DNA of 64,000 nucleotides, from NCBI GenBank assembly GCA_964542225.1, contig CAZITO010000002.1, positions 15,112-79,111 of the forward strand. The letters run 5' to 3'. The notes under the pieces were generated by a model. The model saw nothing but the letters and a program-made list of their open reading frames with translations, searched no databases and was not told the origin of the DNA. This DNA comes from Scybalousia_A sp964542225 (lineage in GTDB: Bacteria > Bacteroidota > Bacteroidia > Bacteroidales > P3). Positions 54,282 through 63,177 of this stretch are shown piece after piece (the stretch's first letter is position 1; every line of letters starts with the position of its first letter). A program made the translations under genes and the position numbers.

Positions 54282-55316
54282 ATGGAGGAAATAATAAGCA
54301 AACATATAGACAAAATAAAGCAAATCTCTTCCGCTACAAAAGAAGAGTTGGAAAATCTTAGAATAGAATACCTTGGGAAAAAAGGTGTTATGAATGATTT
54401 ATTTGCAAAGTTTAAAGAGGTTGCACCTGAGGAAAGGAAAAAAATAGGTATAAAACTCAATGAGTTAAAACAAACCGCTCAAGCCAAAATTGATGAATTA
54501 AAGGAGAAAGCCGAGGAAAAAGCCGAAGAAATGAAACCTTGCGAGGACTTTACCAAGCCTTTGGAAAGCGTTGCTTTGGGTTCTATTCATCCGCTTACTT
54601 TGGTTAGAAAAGAAATTGTTGATATTTTTTCCCGCATAGGTTACACCGTGCAAGAGGGACCGGAGATAGAAGACGATTGGCATGTGTTTTCTGCTCTAAA
54701 CTTTCCGCCTGAGCATCCTGCAAGAGATATGCAAGATACTTTTTTTGTAGAAAACGGCAGGGCAGACGGTAATGACGTATTGTTGAGAACGCATACTTCA
54801 TCTGTGCAGGTCAGAACAATGGAAAAAATGAAACCTCCTATTCGTATCATTGCTCCGGGCAGAGTGTTTAGAAACGAAGCAATATCGGCAAGAGCACATT
54901 GTATTTTTCACCAAGTAGAAGGTTTGTATATAGACAAAGGTGTTTCGTTTGCGGATTTGAAACAGAATCTTCTCTATTTTGTAAAAGAAATGTTTGGTGA
55001 AAATACCAAAATACGTTTGCGTCCGTCTTATTTTCCTTTTACAGAGCCAAGTGCAGAGATGGATATATCTTGCACCATTTGTGGTGGAGAGGGATGCAAT
55101 ATTTGTAAACATACGGGGTGGTTGGAAATAATGGGTTGTGGTATGGTTGACCCCAATGTTTTGGAAGCCTCCGGTATAGATAGCAAAGTATATTCCGGTT
55201 TTGCCTTTGGTATGGGAATAGAGAGAATTGCTATGTTGAAATATGATGTTAAGGACTTGCGTCAATACTTTGAAAATGATATTAGATTTTTAAATCAATT
55301 TTCTTGTGCATTCTAA
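54282..55316 (+). CDS. pheS: Phenylalanyl-tRNA synthetase alpha subunit
   Basis: A 344-residue class II synthetase subunit. An N-terminal coiled-coil (residues about 1-85) binds tRNA-Phe. Motif 2 appears as GRVFRNEAISARAHCIFHQVEG (about 192-213, described by ends) and motif 3 as AFGMGIERIAML near 318-329. A Cys cluster ISCTICGGEGCNICKHTGW (about 262-280) is an insertion seen in some PheS proteins and could bind zinc. It works with PheT in an alpha2beta2 enzyme; pheT is not next to it here. Confidence 0.95.
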   Translation: MEEIISKHIDKIKQISSATKEELENLRIEYLGKKGVMNDLFAKFKEVAPEERKKIGIKLNELKQTAQAKIDELKEKAEEKAEEMKPCEDFTKPLESVALGSIHPLTLVRKEIVDIFSRIGYTVQEGPEIEDDWHVFSALNFPPEHPARDMQDTFFVENGRADGNDVLLRTHTSSVQVRTMEKMKPPIRIIAPGRVFRNEAISARAHCIFHQVEGLYIDKGVSFADLKQNLLYFVKEMFGENTKIRLRPSYFPFTEPSAEMDISCTICGGEGCNICKHTGWLEIMGCGMVDPNVLEASGIDSKVYSGFAFGMGIERIAMLKYDVKDLRQYFENDIRFLNQFSCAF

Positions 55317-55339
55317 ATTATTATAGAACGCCATTTGTA

Positions 55340-55384
55340 AAAATTGTCTAATCTGAACTTCTGTATTTCAGATTAGACAATTTT
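55340..55384. terminator. Bidirectional terminator after pheS
   Basis: AAAATTGTCTAATCTGAA (55340-55357) is mirrored exactly by 55367-55384, an 18-bp stem with A and T runs at the ends. It serves pheS and the convergent DUF2752 gene, whose stop codon lies inside the second arm. Confidence 0.88.
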
Positions 55385-55634
55385 GGTATATACAATTAAA
55401 GGTCAATAATATCAGCAAGATTATAAAACAAACTTTCATTGTTTTTGTATTAAGAGTTTTGTATTTGCAATAAGTAACAACACCAACCAATAATACAAAA
55501 AACATATAAAACATTGGCGGAAACATATACAAACACTCCTTTATCTCACCTTTGAACAATGAGATTAACGAGCGTTGAAAACCGCACATAGGACAACTTA
55601 TACTAAAAAAATTATGGTATATACAAGGCAACAT
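55368..55634 (-). CDS. DUF2752 membrane protein
   Basis: An 88-residue protein with an N-terminal CPMCGFQRSLISLFKGE (residues 15-31), the marker of DUF2752, and two membrane segments (about 39-58 and 68-84). The CPxCG motif could bind metal. It follows the CCC-motif protein gene by 35 bases on the same strand, a pairing common in Bacteroidota. Function unknown. Confidence 0.8.
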   Translation of the reverse strand: MLPCIYHNFFSISCPMCGFQRSLISLFKGEIKECLYMFPPMFYMFFVLLVGVVTYCKYKTLNTKTMKVCFIILLILLTFNCIYQNCLI

Positions 55635-55669
55635 ATCGCAATTAAAAGCGACCTATGATAAAAAATAAT

Positions 55670-55993
55670 TTAGTAACTACTTGATGCTCCCAAAATTCCT
55701 ACAATACCTAAAAAGGAACCTACAAAAATACAATACAATAATCCTATTCCTCCTAAAACAACGCCTATTATGGATAAAATCATTCCTGCTTTAAGCATAC
55801 CGTCCCCTTTGTACAAAGAAGGGTTTGCGTTATACATTTTCTTGCCCTTATTGGCGTACACTAAGCCTACTATACCGCAAGCCAAACCTATTATAGCACA
55901 GCCCAACACCACAGAACAAATTCCCAATACCAATGATACTACGGAATAAGGTGCTGAATCTTGCGGAGTTTGTGTATTTTGTATTTCTTCCAT
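55670..55993 (-). CDS. DUF4190/CCC-motif membrane protein
   Basis: A 107-residue protein with a Gln/Thr/Pro-rich N-terminus and two long hydrophobic segments (about residues 17-47 and 70-103). The first segment reads SLVLGICSVVLGCAIIGLACGIVGLVYANKGKK (residues 20-52), the usual DUF4190-type repeat with Gly-rich helices. Usually found with DUF2752. Function unknown. Confidence 0.75.
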   Translation of the reverse strand: MEEIQNTQTPQDSAPYSVVSLVLGICSVVLGCAIIGLACGIVGLVYANKGKKMYNANPSLYKGDGMLKAGMILSIIGVVLGGIGLLYCIFVGSFLGIVGILGASSSY

Positions 55994-56132
55994 CTCTTAT
56001 AGTGTTTGAATTTAGCCGTCAAACTATCGGTTTTAAATATATGTTAAACAAAAATCTAATGCAAAGGTAGTTATTTATGTGTAACTGACAATTTTTTTGT
56101 TTCATAAATTAAAATGTTTTAATAAATTAGTC

Positions 56133-56140
56133 TAACTTTG
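56133..56140 (+). promoter_or_regulatory. rnpB promoter -7 element
   Basis: TAACTTTG followed by C, about 20 bases before the RNase P RNA; no good -33 element. Confidence 0.55.
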
Positions 56141-56159
56141 CATTCCGTAAAATGATAGA

Positions 56160-56540
56160 GGAAAAGAGTATTTATTCTATCGCTGCAAAGAACTGTTCTT
56201 TGAAGAGGAAAGTCCGGGCAACACAGAGCGGCATACTGCCTAACAGACAGGCACAAAATAAAAAAGTTTGACAACGGTTTGTTTTGTGACAGAGAGTGCA
56301 ACAGAAAATAACCGCCGTATTTTTTTTGCGGTAAGGGTGAAAAATCGGGGTAAGAACCCGTAGGGAAGGTTAGTGATAATCTTTTTGTGCAAACCTTATG
56401 CGTTGAAAGTCCAAATATATCAACATTATAAATGCTTGCTCGGCATTGTTGAGGGGTAGGACGATGGAGTCTTTTTGCAAAAAAAGACCTAGATTAATGA
56501 TAGAACTTTGACAGAACCCGGCTTACAAATACTCTTTTCT
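56160..56540 (+). ncRNA. rnpB: RNase P RNA, bacterial class A
   Basis: The conserved core elements appear in order: GAGGAAAGTCCGGGC (P3/P4 side, about 56204-56218), ACAGAGAGTGCAACAGAAA (about 56290-56308), GGTAAGGGTGAAA (about 56331-56343), the AGGGGTAGGACGATGG block and finally GACAGAACCCGGCTTA (56510-56525). The ends pair as helix P1: AAAAGAGTATTT (56162-56173) with AAATACTCTTTT (56527-56538). It is the catalytic RNA that trims the 5' end of tRNA precursors. Confidence 0.95.
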
Positions 56541-56663
56541 TTATTATTTAAAACAAAATTGTGTGTTTAGTTTTGAACAATAAAAACTATTCTGAAACAA
56601 AAATATATTGGGAAAAAGTGCGTTATAAGAGCGAGTATTAAAAACCTTAGAAATATAAACATT

Positions 56664-56903
56664 ATGCTTACAGTAAAAATTTGTGTAGGAAATCATTGCT
56701 ATCTTGCGGCAGGCAGCCAATTGGCTTTGTGGAAAAATCAAATTCCACAACACCTAAAGGAAAAGGTAACAATATTAAATGTATCTTGTTTGGGATGCCA
56801 TGAAACAGAAGCCCAACCACCATACGCAAAAGTAGGAGATGTTGTCATAGAAAAGGCAACGATAGAAAAAGTTTTGGAAGAAATAGAAAGACAATTGTTT
56901 TAG
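56664..56903 (+). CDS. Thioredoxin-like [2Fe-2S] ferredoxin-domain protein
   Basis: A 79-residue protein with Cys at residues 7, 12, 43 and 46 (KICVGNHCYLAAGS and VSCLGCHE), the spacing of NuoE/HndA-type [2Fe-2S] proteins. It is placed 45 bases before the [FeFe]-hydrogenase-like gene and probably passes electrons to or from it. It has no signal peptide and is expected in the cytoplasm. Confidence 0.78.
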   Translation: MLTVKICVGNHCYLAAGSQLALWKNQIPQHLKEKVTILNVSCLGCHETEAQPPYAKVGDVVIEKATIEKVLEEIERQLF

Positions 56904-56948
56904 CATAAAAAAACTAAATAAATAACAAAGTAAAAACATCAAACTGTA

Positions 56949-58376
56949 ATGGCAGCATATAATAATGTAGTAGAGATACGTAGGTATATACTTCAAATGT
57001 TGGCTAAAATGATATATGACGGCAATGTGGAAGAAAAAATTGACCGTCTGCCTTTTGACATGTATACAAAAAAAACGGAGCATACCCGTTGTTGTATTCA
57101 TAAGGCAAGAGCCGAAGCCAAGTACAAAACAATGGCTATTTTGGGCTTTAATACTGACGATGAAAAAGATGAATTTGACAACCTTTCTCATTATGTCAGA
57201 ATAAAAAAACAAATGGAAAACAATACTGAGGTTATGCTTACGGTGGTTGATGAGGCTTGCTCTTCTTGTGTCAAGGCTTCGTATATAGTAACCAACCTTT
57301 GTCGTTCTTGTATAGCACACCCTTGTACGTATGCGTGCAAAAAACAAGCAATAACCAAACACGAGAACTCACAAGCACACATTGACCCGACCAAGTGTAT
57401 CAATTGCGGTTTGTGTATGCAGGCTTGTCCTTATCATGCTATAATTTTTCAACCCGTTCCTTGTGAAGAGGCTTGTCCTGTGGGCGCAATATCAAAGAGA
57501 GAGAACGGAGTGGAGCATATTGACCCCGAGAAATGTATTTATTGTGGCAAATGTATGGTGGCTTGTCCGTTTGGAGCCATTTTTGAAAAGAGTTTTATGT
57601 TTGAGATAATTAATGCCATAAAGCAAGGCAAGGAGGTTATTGCAATGGTTGCACCTTCTTTGGGCGGGCAATTTAATCAACCATACGGCAAAGTGTTGAC
57701 TGCAATAAAGAAATTGGGCTTTAGTGATGTTGTTGAGGTGGCAAAAGGTGCAAATATGACCACAGAGAACGAGACTTATGAGTTTGAGGAGCGTATGGAA
57801 AGAGGAGATAAGTTTATGACCACATCGTGCTGTGCTGCATGGAGAGAATTATATGTAAAACACATACCAGAAATACAGCCATACGTTTCTGACGCTTTGA
57901 CCCCTATGGGCTATACGGCAAAGTGGGTGAGGGAAACTAAGAAAGATGCTATTTTGGTGTTTGTTTCTCCTTGTGTGGGTAAGCGTTCGGAGTGTCATAG
58001 AAATCCTGATGTCAATTATGTCCTTTCATACGAGGAGTTGGATGCTTTGTTTAAGGCTGCGGAAATAGATATATCCTCTTTGGAAGAAACGGAATTGGAC
58101 AAAACCATACTTGGACACGGAAGAGGTTTTGCGATGATTTCGGGAGTAACAGCCTCTGTAAAAGCAACTGCTAAAAATCCAGAATTGATTAATGATGTGA
58201 TAATAGATGGTTTGACAAAACAATCCATAAGAGAATTGAAACTTTGGGCAAAGAAAGGCGAGGCTCCGGGAAATTTTGTAGAGGTTATGGTTTGTCAAGG
58301 CGGATGTGTCAATGGTTGTGATACTATCAATTTGCCAAAATCTGCCGCCCGACAAATACTTCCTACGACCAAATAA
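56949..58376 (+). CDS. [FeFe]-hydrogenase-like protein (group B-like, monomeric)
   Basis: A 475-residue iron-sulfur protein. Two ferredoxin-type [4Fe-4S] motifs (CINCGLCMQACP near residue 149, CIYCGKCMVACP near 197) and further Cys near 100-130 precede the H-cluster domain. Its three motifs are TSCCAAW (about 291-297; usual form TSCCPxW), SPCVGKRSE (about 339-347) and VMVCQGGCVNGC (about 443-454), so all H-cluster ligand cysteines are present. It may produce or oxidise H2 or act as a sensor. The Pro-to-Ala change and the absence of the HydE, HydF and HydG maturases in this window leave activity open. Confidence 0.82.
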   Translation: MAAYNNVVEIRRYILQMLAKMIYDGNVEEKIDRLPFDMYTKKTEHTRCCIHKARAEAKYKTMAILGFNTDDEKDEFDNLSHYVRIKKQMENNTEVMLTVVDEACSSCVKASYIVTNLCRSCIAHPCTYACKKQAITKHENSQAHIDPTKCINCGLCMQACPYHAIIFQPVPCEEACPVGAISKRENGVEHIDPEKCIYCGKCMVACPFGAIFEKSFMFEIINAIKQGKEVIAMVAPSLGGQFNQPYGKVLTAIKKLGFSDVVEVAKGANMTTENETYEFEERMERGDKFMTTSCCAAWRELYVKHIPEIQPYVSDALTPMGYTAKWVRETKKDAILVFVSPCVGKRSECHRNPDVNYVLSYEELDALFKAAEIDISSLEETELDKTILGHGRGFAMISGVTASVKATAKNPELINDVIIDGLTKQSIRELKLWAKKGEAPGNFVEVMVCQGGCVNGCDTINLPKSAARQILPTTK

Positions 58377-58396
58377 ACTATGTCTGTTTATAAATT

Positions 58397-58477
58397 ATCG
58401 CTAACTTGATGTTATGAATTGTTGAACTATAAAAAACATCAAAACTCAATAATTCTTACACCAAGTTGGCGATTTTG
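58397..58477 (+). terminator. Hairpin after the hydrogenase gene
   Basis: ATCGCTAACTTG (58397-58408) pairs with CAAGTTGGCGAT (58462-58473) through one G-T wobble and is followed by TTTTG. A shorter inner pair, AATTGTTGA with TCAATAATT, is also seen. Confidence 0.6.
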
Positions 58478-58533
58478 TATAAAATATTATTGGAGTGAGA
58501 GTTTTTTATTAACTTTACAAAAAAATAAATGTT

Positions 58534-59370
58534 ATGAAAAAAATTAGATTTCTGTTGTACGCCTTTGTTTTAGGCGTTGTAGTTGTATCTTGCAATACGC
58601 AAAAAGAATACAATTTTTCTGTCTATAATGAGAAAATGAGTTGTTCAAATGATTATTCTGAATCAACATTGGTCTTTAGTGCCATAAAGAATAGTTCTTC
58701 CAAAGCCTTAACTGATAGTGTAAATCATTGGATATTAAAATATTTAGCAGATTCGCCTCTATATTATGAGGAGGTTTTTGAGTCGTGGGATAGTATTAGA
58801 GAATTTAAAGGCAATAAAGATAGTTTGCTGGAAGCGGCTCGTTACTACACAGAAAGTAAACTTTTAAAAGAAGATGATAGAAACGAATGGCATCAAGAGG
58901 CGAATATTAAATATTTTTGTTTTGATAGTATTACCATTTATCAAAATAAAGGACTAACAAGTGTGATATTTTTTGAACAAACTTTTACTGGTGGAGCACA
59001 TCCTAATGCTGTAACATTGAATGCAACGTTTGATAATGAAACAGGACACGTTTATGATGTTATGGAAATAATCAGTGATACCATTGAGTTAAAAAAAATG
59101 ATTCAACAAGGTTTGAAAAAATATTTTAAAGTAAGCACTGAAGAAGATATGAGATATTTTCATCCTGTTACAGTAGATCGCTTAACGGATATAGAAAGTC
59201 TTCCATTGCCTTACCATGCGCCTTATTTTATGGAGGATAAACTTGTTATACAATATCAAAGATATGAAATAGCCCCTTATTCTGCAGGTGCGCCTCAAGC
59301 GATTATTCCTTTAAAAGATTGTAAGAAAATATTAAAGAAGAATATTCTCAAAAAACTACAAATCAAATAA
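58534..59370 (+). CDS. DUF3298/DUF4163 lipoprotein (RsiV-like fold)
   Basis: A 278-residue lipoprotein: signal MKKIRFLLYAFVLGVVVVSC with Cys 20. The body has the DUF4163 part (about residues 30-130) and the DUF3298 part with FEQTFTGGAHPNAVTLNATF (residues 149-168) and APYSAGAPQAIIPL near the end. Related domains bind lysozyme in RsiV of Bacillus, but no sigma factor is nearby. Single-gene unit, convergent with glyA. Confidence 0.82.
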   Translation: MKKIRFLLYAFVLGVVVVSCNTQKEYNFSVYNEKMSCSNDYSESTLVFSAIKNSSSKALTDSVNHWILKYLADSPLYYEEVFESWDSIREFKGNKDSLLEAARYYTESKLLKEDDRNEWHQEANIKYFCFDSITIYQNKGLTSVIFFEQTFTGGAHPNAVTLNATFDNETGHVYDVMEIISDTIELKKMIQQGLKKYFKVSTEEDMRYFHPVTVDRLTDIESLPLPYHAPYFMEDKLVIQYQRYEIAPYSAGAPQAIIPLKDCKKILKKNILKKLQIK

Positions 59371-59446
59371 AGGAATTTAGATGCAACAAGTTACAAGTAA
59401 AACGTTTTCATAAGGTACAAGAACCTTAATTCATTTTACAACTAAT

Positions 59447-59484
59447 AAAAAAGAGACGAACCTTTAAGGGCTTGTCTCTTTTTT
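59447..59484. terminator. Bidirectional terminator between the DUF3298 gene and glyA
   Basis: AAAAAAGAGAC (59447-59457) and GTCTCTTTTTT (59474-59484) with an inner CCTTTAAGG. Runs of A and T on both sides let it work for both convergent genes. Confidence 0.88.
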
Positions 59485-59506
59485 CATTGTCTTTGAAATT
59501 TCTATT

Positions 59507-60787
59507 TTACCAAGCAAACAAAGGACGATTTTGCATCATATCGTTAACTTTTTTGCGAGTGTTTTCTATCAAAGTTTCATTTTCTACATCTGAAAGTATT
59601 GCATCTATCATGGCAACTATTTCAGGCATAGCATCTTCTTTCAAACCACGAGTGGTTATGGCAGGAGTACCTACTCTTATACCAGAGGTTTGGAAAGCTG
59701 AACGAGAATCAAACGGAACCATATTTTTGTTTATGGTTATGTCGGCACGTACAAGAGTATTCTCTGCTACCTTACCTGTAAGTTCTGGGAATTTTGGTCT
59801 AAGGTCTATAAGCATCAAGTGATTGTCTGTTCCGTCAGAAATAACCTTATAACCTCTTTTTACAAATTCGGCTGCCATTGTGGAAGCATTTTTTCTTACT
59901 TGTTTGATATATTCATGGTAAGAAGGAGTAAGTGCTTCGCCAAAAGCAACTGCTTTTGCCGCAATAACGTGCTCCAAAGGACCTCCTTGAATACCCGGGA
60001 AAACTGCAGAGTCCAATATTGCGGACATCATTTTGATAGCACCTTTAGGAGTTTTCTTTCCCCATGGATTTTCAAAATCTTCGCCCATCATAATCATACC
60101 GCCACGTGGTCCTCTAAGAGTTTTGTGAGTGGTTGTGGTAACTATATGACAGAATTTTACCGCATTGTTCAATTCGCCCGTTGCTATCAAACCTGCAGGG
60201 TGTGCTATATCGGCCATAAGTATTGCTCCGATTTCGTCAGCAATCTTACGCATTCTTGCCCAGTCCCATTCGCGAGAATAAGCAGAAGCACCGCCTATGA
60301 TAAGTTTTGGTTGTTCTCTTTTGGCAACCTCTTCCATCATATCATAATCAACTCTACCTGTCTCTTCTTTTACTCCATAGGCAACTTGTCTGTAATATGT
60401 GCCGGAAATATTTACAGGAGAACCATGAGAAAGGTGTCCGCCGTGGTTAAGGTCTAAGCCCATAAAAGTATCGCCCGGTTGCAAGCAAGCAAAGAAAACC
60501 GCCAAATTCGCTTGCGCACCGCTATGAGGTTGTACGTTTGCCCAGCAAGCACCAAACAATTGTTTTGCTCTTTCTATGGCAATTGTTTCAGATTGGTCTA
60601 CTACTTGACAACCGCCATAATAACGTTTGCCAGGATAACCCTCTGCATATTTGTTGGTCATAACACTGCCCATTGCTTCCATAACTTGGTCGGAAACAAA
60701 GTTTTCTGAGGCAATAAGTTCTATACCTTTAGTTTGTCTTGCTCTTTCTTGAGCTATAAGGTCAAAGATTTGCGTATCTCTCGTCAT
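59507..60787 (-). CDS. glyA: Serine hydroxymethyltransferase
   Basis: A 426-residue pyridoxal phosphate enzyme that converts serine and tetrahydrofolate to glycine and methylene-tetrahydrofolate. The cofactor-binding motif VTTTTHKTLRGPRGGMI (about residues 216-232) contains the Schiff-base lysine; IELIASENFVSDQVMEAMGS (residues 22-41) and YAEGYPGKRYYGG (48-60) are typical. Normal length. Expressed from a full consensus promoter at 60843-60873. Confidence 0.98.
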   Translation of the reverse strand: MTRDTQIFDLIAQERARQTKGIELIASENFVSDQVMEAMGSVMTNKYAEGYPGKRYYGGCQVVDQSETIAIERAKQLFGACWANVQPHSGAQANLAVFFACLQPGDTFMGLDLNHGGHLSHGSPVNISGTYYRQVAYGVKEETGRVDYDMMEEVAKREQPKLIIGGASAYSREWDWARMRKIADEIGAILMADIAHPAGLIATGELNNAVKFCHIVTTTTHKTLRGPRGGMIMMGEDFENPWGKKTPKGAIKMMSAILDSAVFPGIQGGPLEHVIAAKAVAFGEALTPSYHEYIKQVRKNASTMAAEFVKRGYKVISDGTDNHLMLIDLRPKFPELTGKVAENTLVRADITINKNMVPFDSRSAFQTSGIRVGTPAITTRGLKEDAMPEIVAMIDAILSDVENETLIENTRKKVNDMMQNRPLFAW

Positions 60788-60842
60788 TTTTTGTTTTTGT
60801 ATTTATTTGTTCTACAATATTGTATGCTTACTCATTAAGTTG

Positions 60843-60873
60843 CAAAGGTATAAAGATTTATTATACTTGCAAA
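60843..60873 (-). promoter_or_regulatory. glyA promoter
   Basis: Minus strand TTTTG (from 60874), 19 bases, TACCTTTG (60850-60843) followed by C: a complete match. Its upstream half runs up to the 3' end of the TerC-family gene. Confidence 0.8.
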
Positions 60874-60882
60874 ATTCCAACA

Positions 60883-61947
60883 TTAAGATTTCTTTTTTGG
60901 TATAAGTACGGAAAAAACTATACTCAAAAATAAAATCGAAATTATAACCAACAAAGAAGCAAGTATAGGAATATCAAAACCAATAGGTTCGCATTCCAAA
61001 ATCATTTTTATTCCTATAAACAAAAGCAAAACAGATAAGCCAATTTTCAAATATCTGAACATTCCTATTATACCGCTTATAAGGAAAAACAATGACCTAA
61101 GTCCGAGAATGGCAAAGATATTGGAAAAGAAAACAATGTAAGGGTCTTTTGTTACAGAAAAAATGGCAGGAATACTATCCACGGCAAACAAAACATCTGT
61201 AAATTCTATAACTACCAAACTCAACAAAAGAGGAGTAATAAACAATCTTCCGTCAATGCGTTTTACAAAACTGTGGTCTTCTATGGTTTCGTGTACAGGA
61301 AAAATTTTTGATACCCATTTAACGATAGGGTTGTTTTCGGGTTTAACTTCTTGTTTTTTGTTTCTTTTCAAAAACATGGAAATAGCGGAGTATATTAGGA
61401 AAACTCCAAAAATCACAAGTATCCATTCATATTTTTCCACCAAAGCACCTGCAACAAAGATAAAAACAAATCTCATTGCCATTGCTCCCAAGATTCCCCA
61501 CATAAGCACTCTTTTGTAGTATTGAGGAGGAATGGAAAAGGAGGAAAATATAAGTATCATAACAAAAATATTATCTATGCTCAAAGAATATTCTATCAAA
61601 TAACCGGTAAAATATTCCAAAGTCATTTGTTTGTTATATACGCTTACGGCTTGGTCAAAGGAAAGATTGGCTATTTTGTTTAAAATGCCGGTTTCGTGGT
61701 ATTTTGTGGACATTTCCATTAAGGCTTGCATATCTTCTATACCGTGTATTTGATTTCCGAAAAATCTTATAAACAAACCAAAGAGTATGGCAAGTCCCAT
61801 CCAAACAAAAGTGGTAACTGCTGCTCGTTTCAGACTGATTACCTTATCTTTTTTTTCAAAAACCCCAAGGTCTAATACGAGCAAAAACAATATTACTATT
61901 ATAAAACCGAGAAAAACACCCGTTTGTATCAATTGTGAATTGTGCAT
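60883..61947 (-). CDS. TerC/Alx-family membrane protein
   Basis: A 354-residue protein with about nine membrane helices. TerC-family marks: LDLGVFEKKDKVISLKRA (residues about 25-42), EYSLSIDNIFVMILIFSSF (about 118-136) with the conserved Asp-Asn pair, and VEFTDVLFAVDSIPAIFSVT (about 246-265). Such proteins (Alx, TerC) are manganese or metal exporters of the inner membrane. The window shows no tellurite-resistance neighbours. The Alx-type long loop (residues 190-225) is present. Confidence 0.9.
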   Translation of the reverse strand: MHNSQLIQTGVFLGFIIVILFLLVLDLGVFEKKDKVISLKRAAVTTFVWMGLAILFGLFIRFFGNQIHGIEDMQALMEMSTKYHETGILNKIANLSFDQAVSVYNKQMTLEYFTGYLIEYSLSIDNIFVMILIFSSFSIPPQYYKRVLMWGILGAMAMRFVFIFVAGALVEKYEWILVIFGVFLIYSAISMFLKRNKKQEVKPENNPIVKWVSKIFPVHETIEDHSFVKRIDGRLFITPLLLSLVVIEFTDVLFAVDSIPAIFSVTKDPYIVFFSNIFAILGLRSLFFLISGIIGMFRYLKIGLSVLLLFIGIKMILECEPIGFDIPILASLLVIISILFLSIVFSVLIPKKKS

Positions 61948-61990
61948 AATGATTTTTTTATTTGCAAAGATAGTATATTTTGATTAAAAA

Positions 61991-62923
61991 CTAATTCATA
62001 TCATCAGCGGAGAGCAATTTTAAGTAATTATTATACCTTTCTATAGATATATCTCCTTCTTCCACTGCATTTTTTATGGCACACTGTGGCTCGTGAGTAT
62101 GAGTACAATTATAATATTTGCAATCTTGCAATCTTGCTTTCATTTCGGGGAAATAAAGAGCAAGTTCTTCTTTTTTTATTTTTACCATTCCGAAGGATTT
62201 TATCCCCGGTGTGTCTATAATATCTATTCCTTCAAAACTTATCATTTGTGCAAAGGTTGTGGTATGTTTGCCCGAATGGTGTAAAGCGGAAATTTCCCCC
62301 GTTTTCAATTGAGCCTGAGGGTAAAGAGCATTGATTATAGTGCTTTTGCCTACGCCACTATTTCCGGCAAACATAGAAACATTGCCTTTCATACTTTCTT
62401 TCAATCTGTTTGTGCCTTTTTTCTCTGTAGCGGAAATCAGCCAACATTTGTAACCAATACTTTCATACAATTCCATAAGAAAACCTGCATAAAGCGAAGC
62501 CTCTTCATCATATAAGTCTGCTTTGTTAAGCACTATCTCCACCGGCACGTTGTAAGCATTGGCACTTACAAGAAACCTATCTATAAACATGGTATCGGTC
62601 TTTGGCAAACAAGCGGAGACAACCAAAAAAACTTTGTCCAAATTGGCTGCTATGATATGAGTTTGTTTTGAAAGATTTGTTGAACGTCTTATTATATAGT
62701 TACGCCTGTCAAAAATCTTGTCTATAAGTGCGTATTCCGAATTGTCCGAAGTCAAAAAATGAACTTTATCGCCTATGGCCAAAGGGTTGGTTGATTTTAT
62801 CCCTTTTATTCTAAAATTACCTTTGATAAAGCATTTTTGCAAATCACCTGACAACGTGCGAACCATATAACTTTCACCCGTTGTGCGAACCACTATACCG
62901 ATATTGTTATCTAATTCTTGCAT
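61991..62923 (-). CDS. rsgA: Ribosome small-subunit GTPase RsgA (YjeQ)
   Basis: A 310-residue circularly permuted GTPase that helps late 30S assembly. N-terminal OB fold (residues 1-70), then the GTPase motifs in permuted order: G4 LNKADL near 137-142, G5 ISAT near 165, G1 GNSGVGKSTIINAL near 188-201, and G3 IDTPGIKSFG near 235-244. The C-terminal zinc motif is CKYYNCTHTHEPQCAI (about 272-287; Cys, Cys, His, Cys). Normal length. Confidence 0.97.
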   Translation of the reverse strand: MQELDNNIGIVVRTTGESYMVRTLSGDLQKCFIKGNFRIKGIKSTNPLAIGDKVHFLTSDNSEYALIDKIFDRRNYIIRRSTNLSKQTHIIAANLDKVFLVVSACLPKTDTMFIDRFLVSANAYNVPVEIVLNKADLYDEEASLYAGFLMELYESIGYKCWLISATEKKGTNRLKESMKGNVSMFAGNSGVGKSTIINALYPQAQLKTGEISALHHSGKHTTTFAQMISFEGIDIIDTPGIKSFGMVKIKKEELALYFPEMKARLQDCKYYNCTHTHEPQCAIKNAVEEGDISIERYNNYLKLLSADDMN

Positions 62924-62927
62924 AACA

Positions 62928-62963
62928 TAAAAAAAGAAGCGACAAGTAAAAACCTTCGCTTCT
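62928..62963 (-). terminator. Terminator of the initiator tRNA gene
   Basis: AGAAGCGA (62935-62942) pairs with TCGCTTCT (62956-62963); read on the minus strand a run of seven T follows. It separates the tRNA from rsgA, starting only five bases before the rsgA ATG. Confidence 0.8.
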
Positions 62964-62980
62964 CAAACAACTTTTCTTAG

Positions 62981-63052
62981 TAGCGGGGGCAAGATTCGAA
63001 CTTACGACCTTTGGGTTATGAGCCCAATGAGCTACCCCTGCTCCACCCCGCA
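62981..63052 (-). tRNA. Initiator tRNA-Met (CAT)
   Basis: The 72 bases fold as a tRNA: acceptor stem with an unpaired first position (T-T at 1:72), D arm GAGC/GCTC, anticodon stem TTGGG/CCCAA with loop CTCATAA (anticodon CAT), and T arm CTTGC with loop TTCGAAT. The mismatch at 1:72 and the three G-C pairs next to the anticodon loop mark it as the initiator rather than the elongator. CCA is not encoded. Confidence 0.95.
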
Positions 63053-63177
63053 ATCTTTCTTTTTGTTTTGCAAAATTACATCGTTTTTATAAACCTACCA
63101 AATTATTTCCAATTTTTTTTCAACAAGAGAGCAAAAATTATTTTTTAACTTCTTTGCTCTCTTTGTTTTAGATGTGT

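Noticed and set aside
56119..56301. A 60-codon minus-strand frame across the RNase P RNA
   Set aside because: It lies wholly in the structured RNA gene.
59819..60457. A 212-codon plus-strand frame opposite glyA
   Set aside because: Antisense shadow of a highly conserved enzyme gene, with Cys/Phe/Ser-rich composition.
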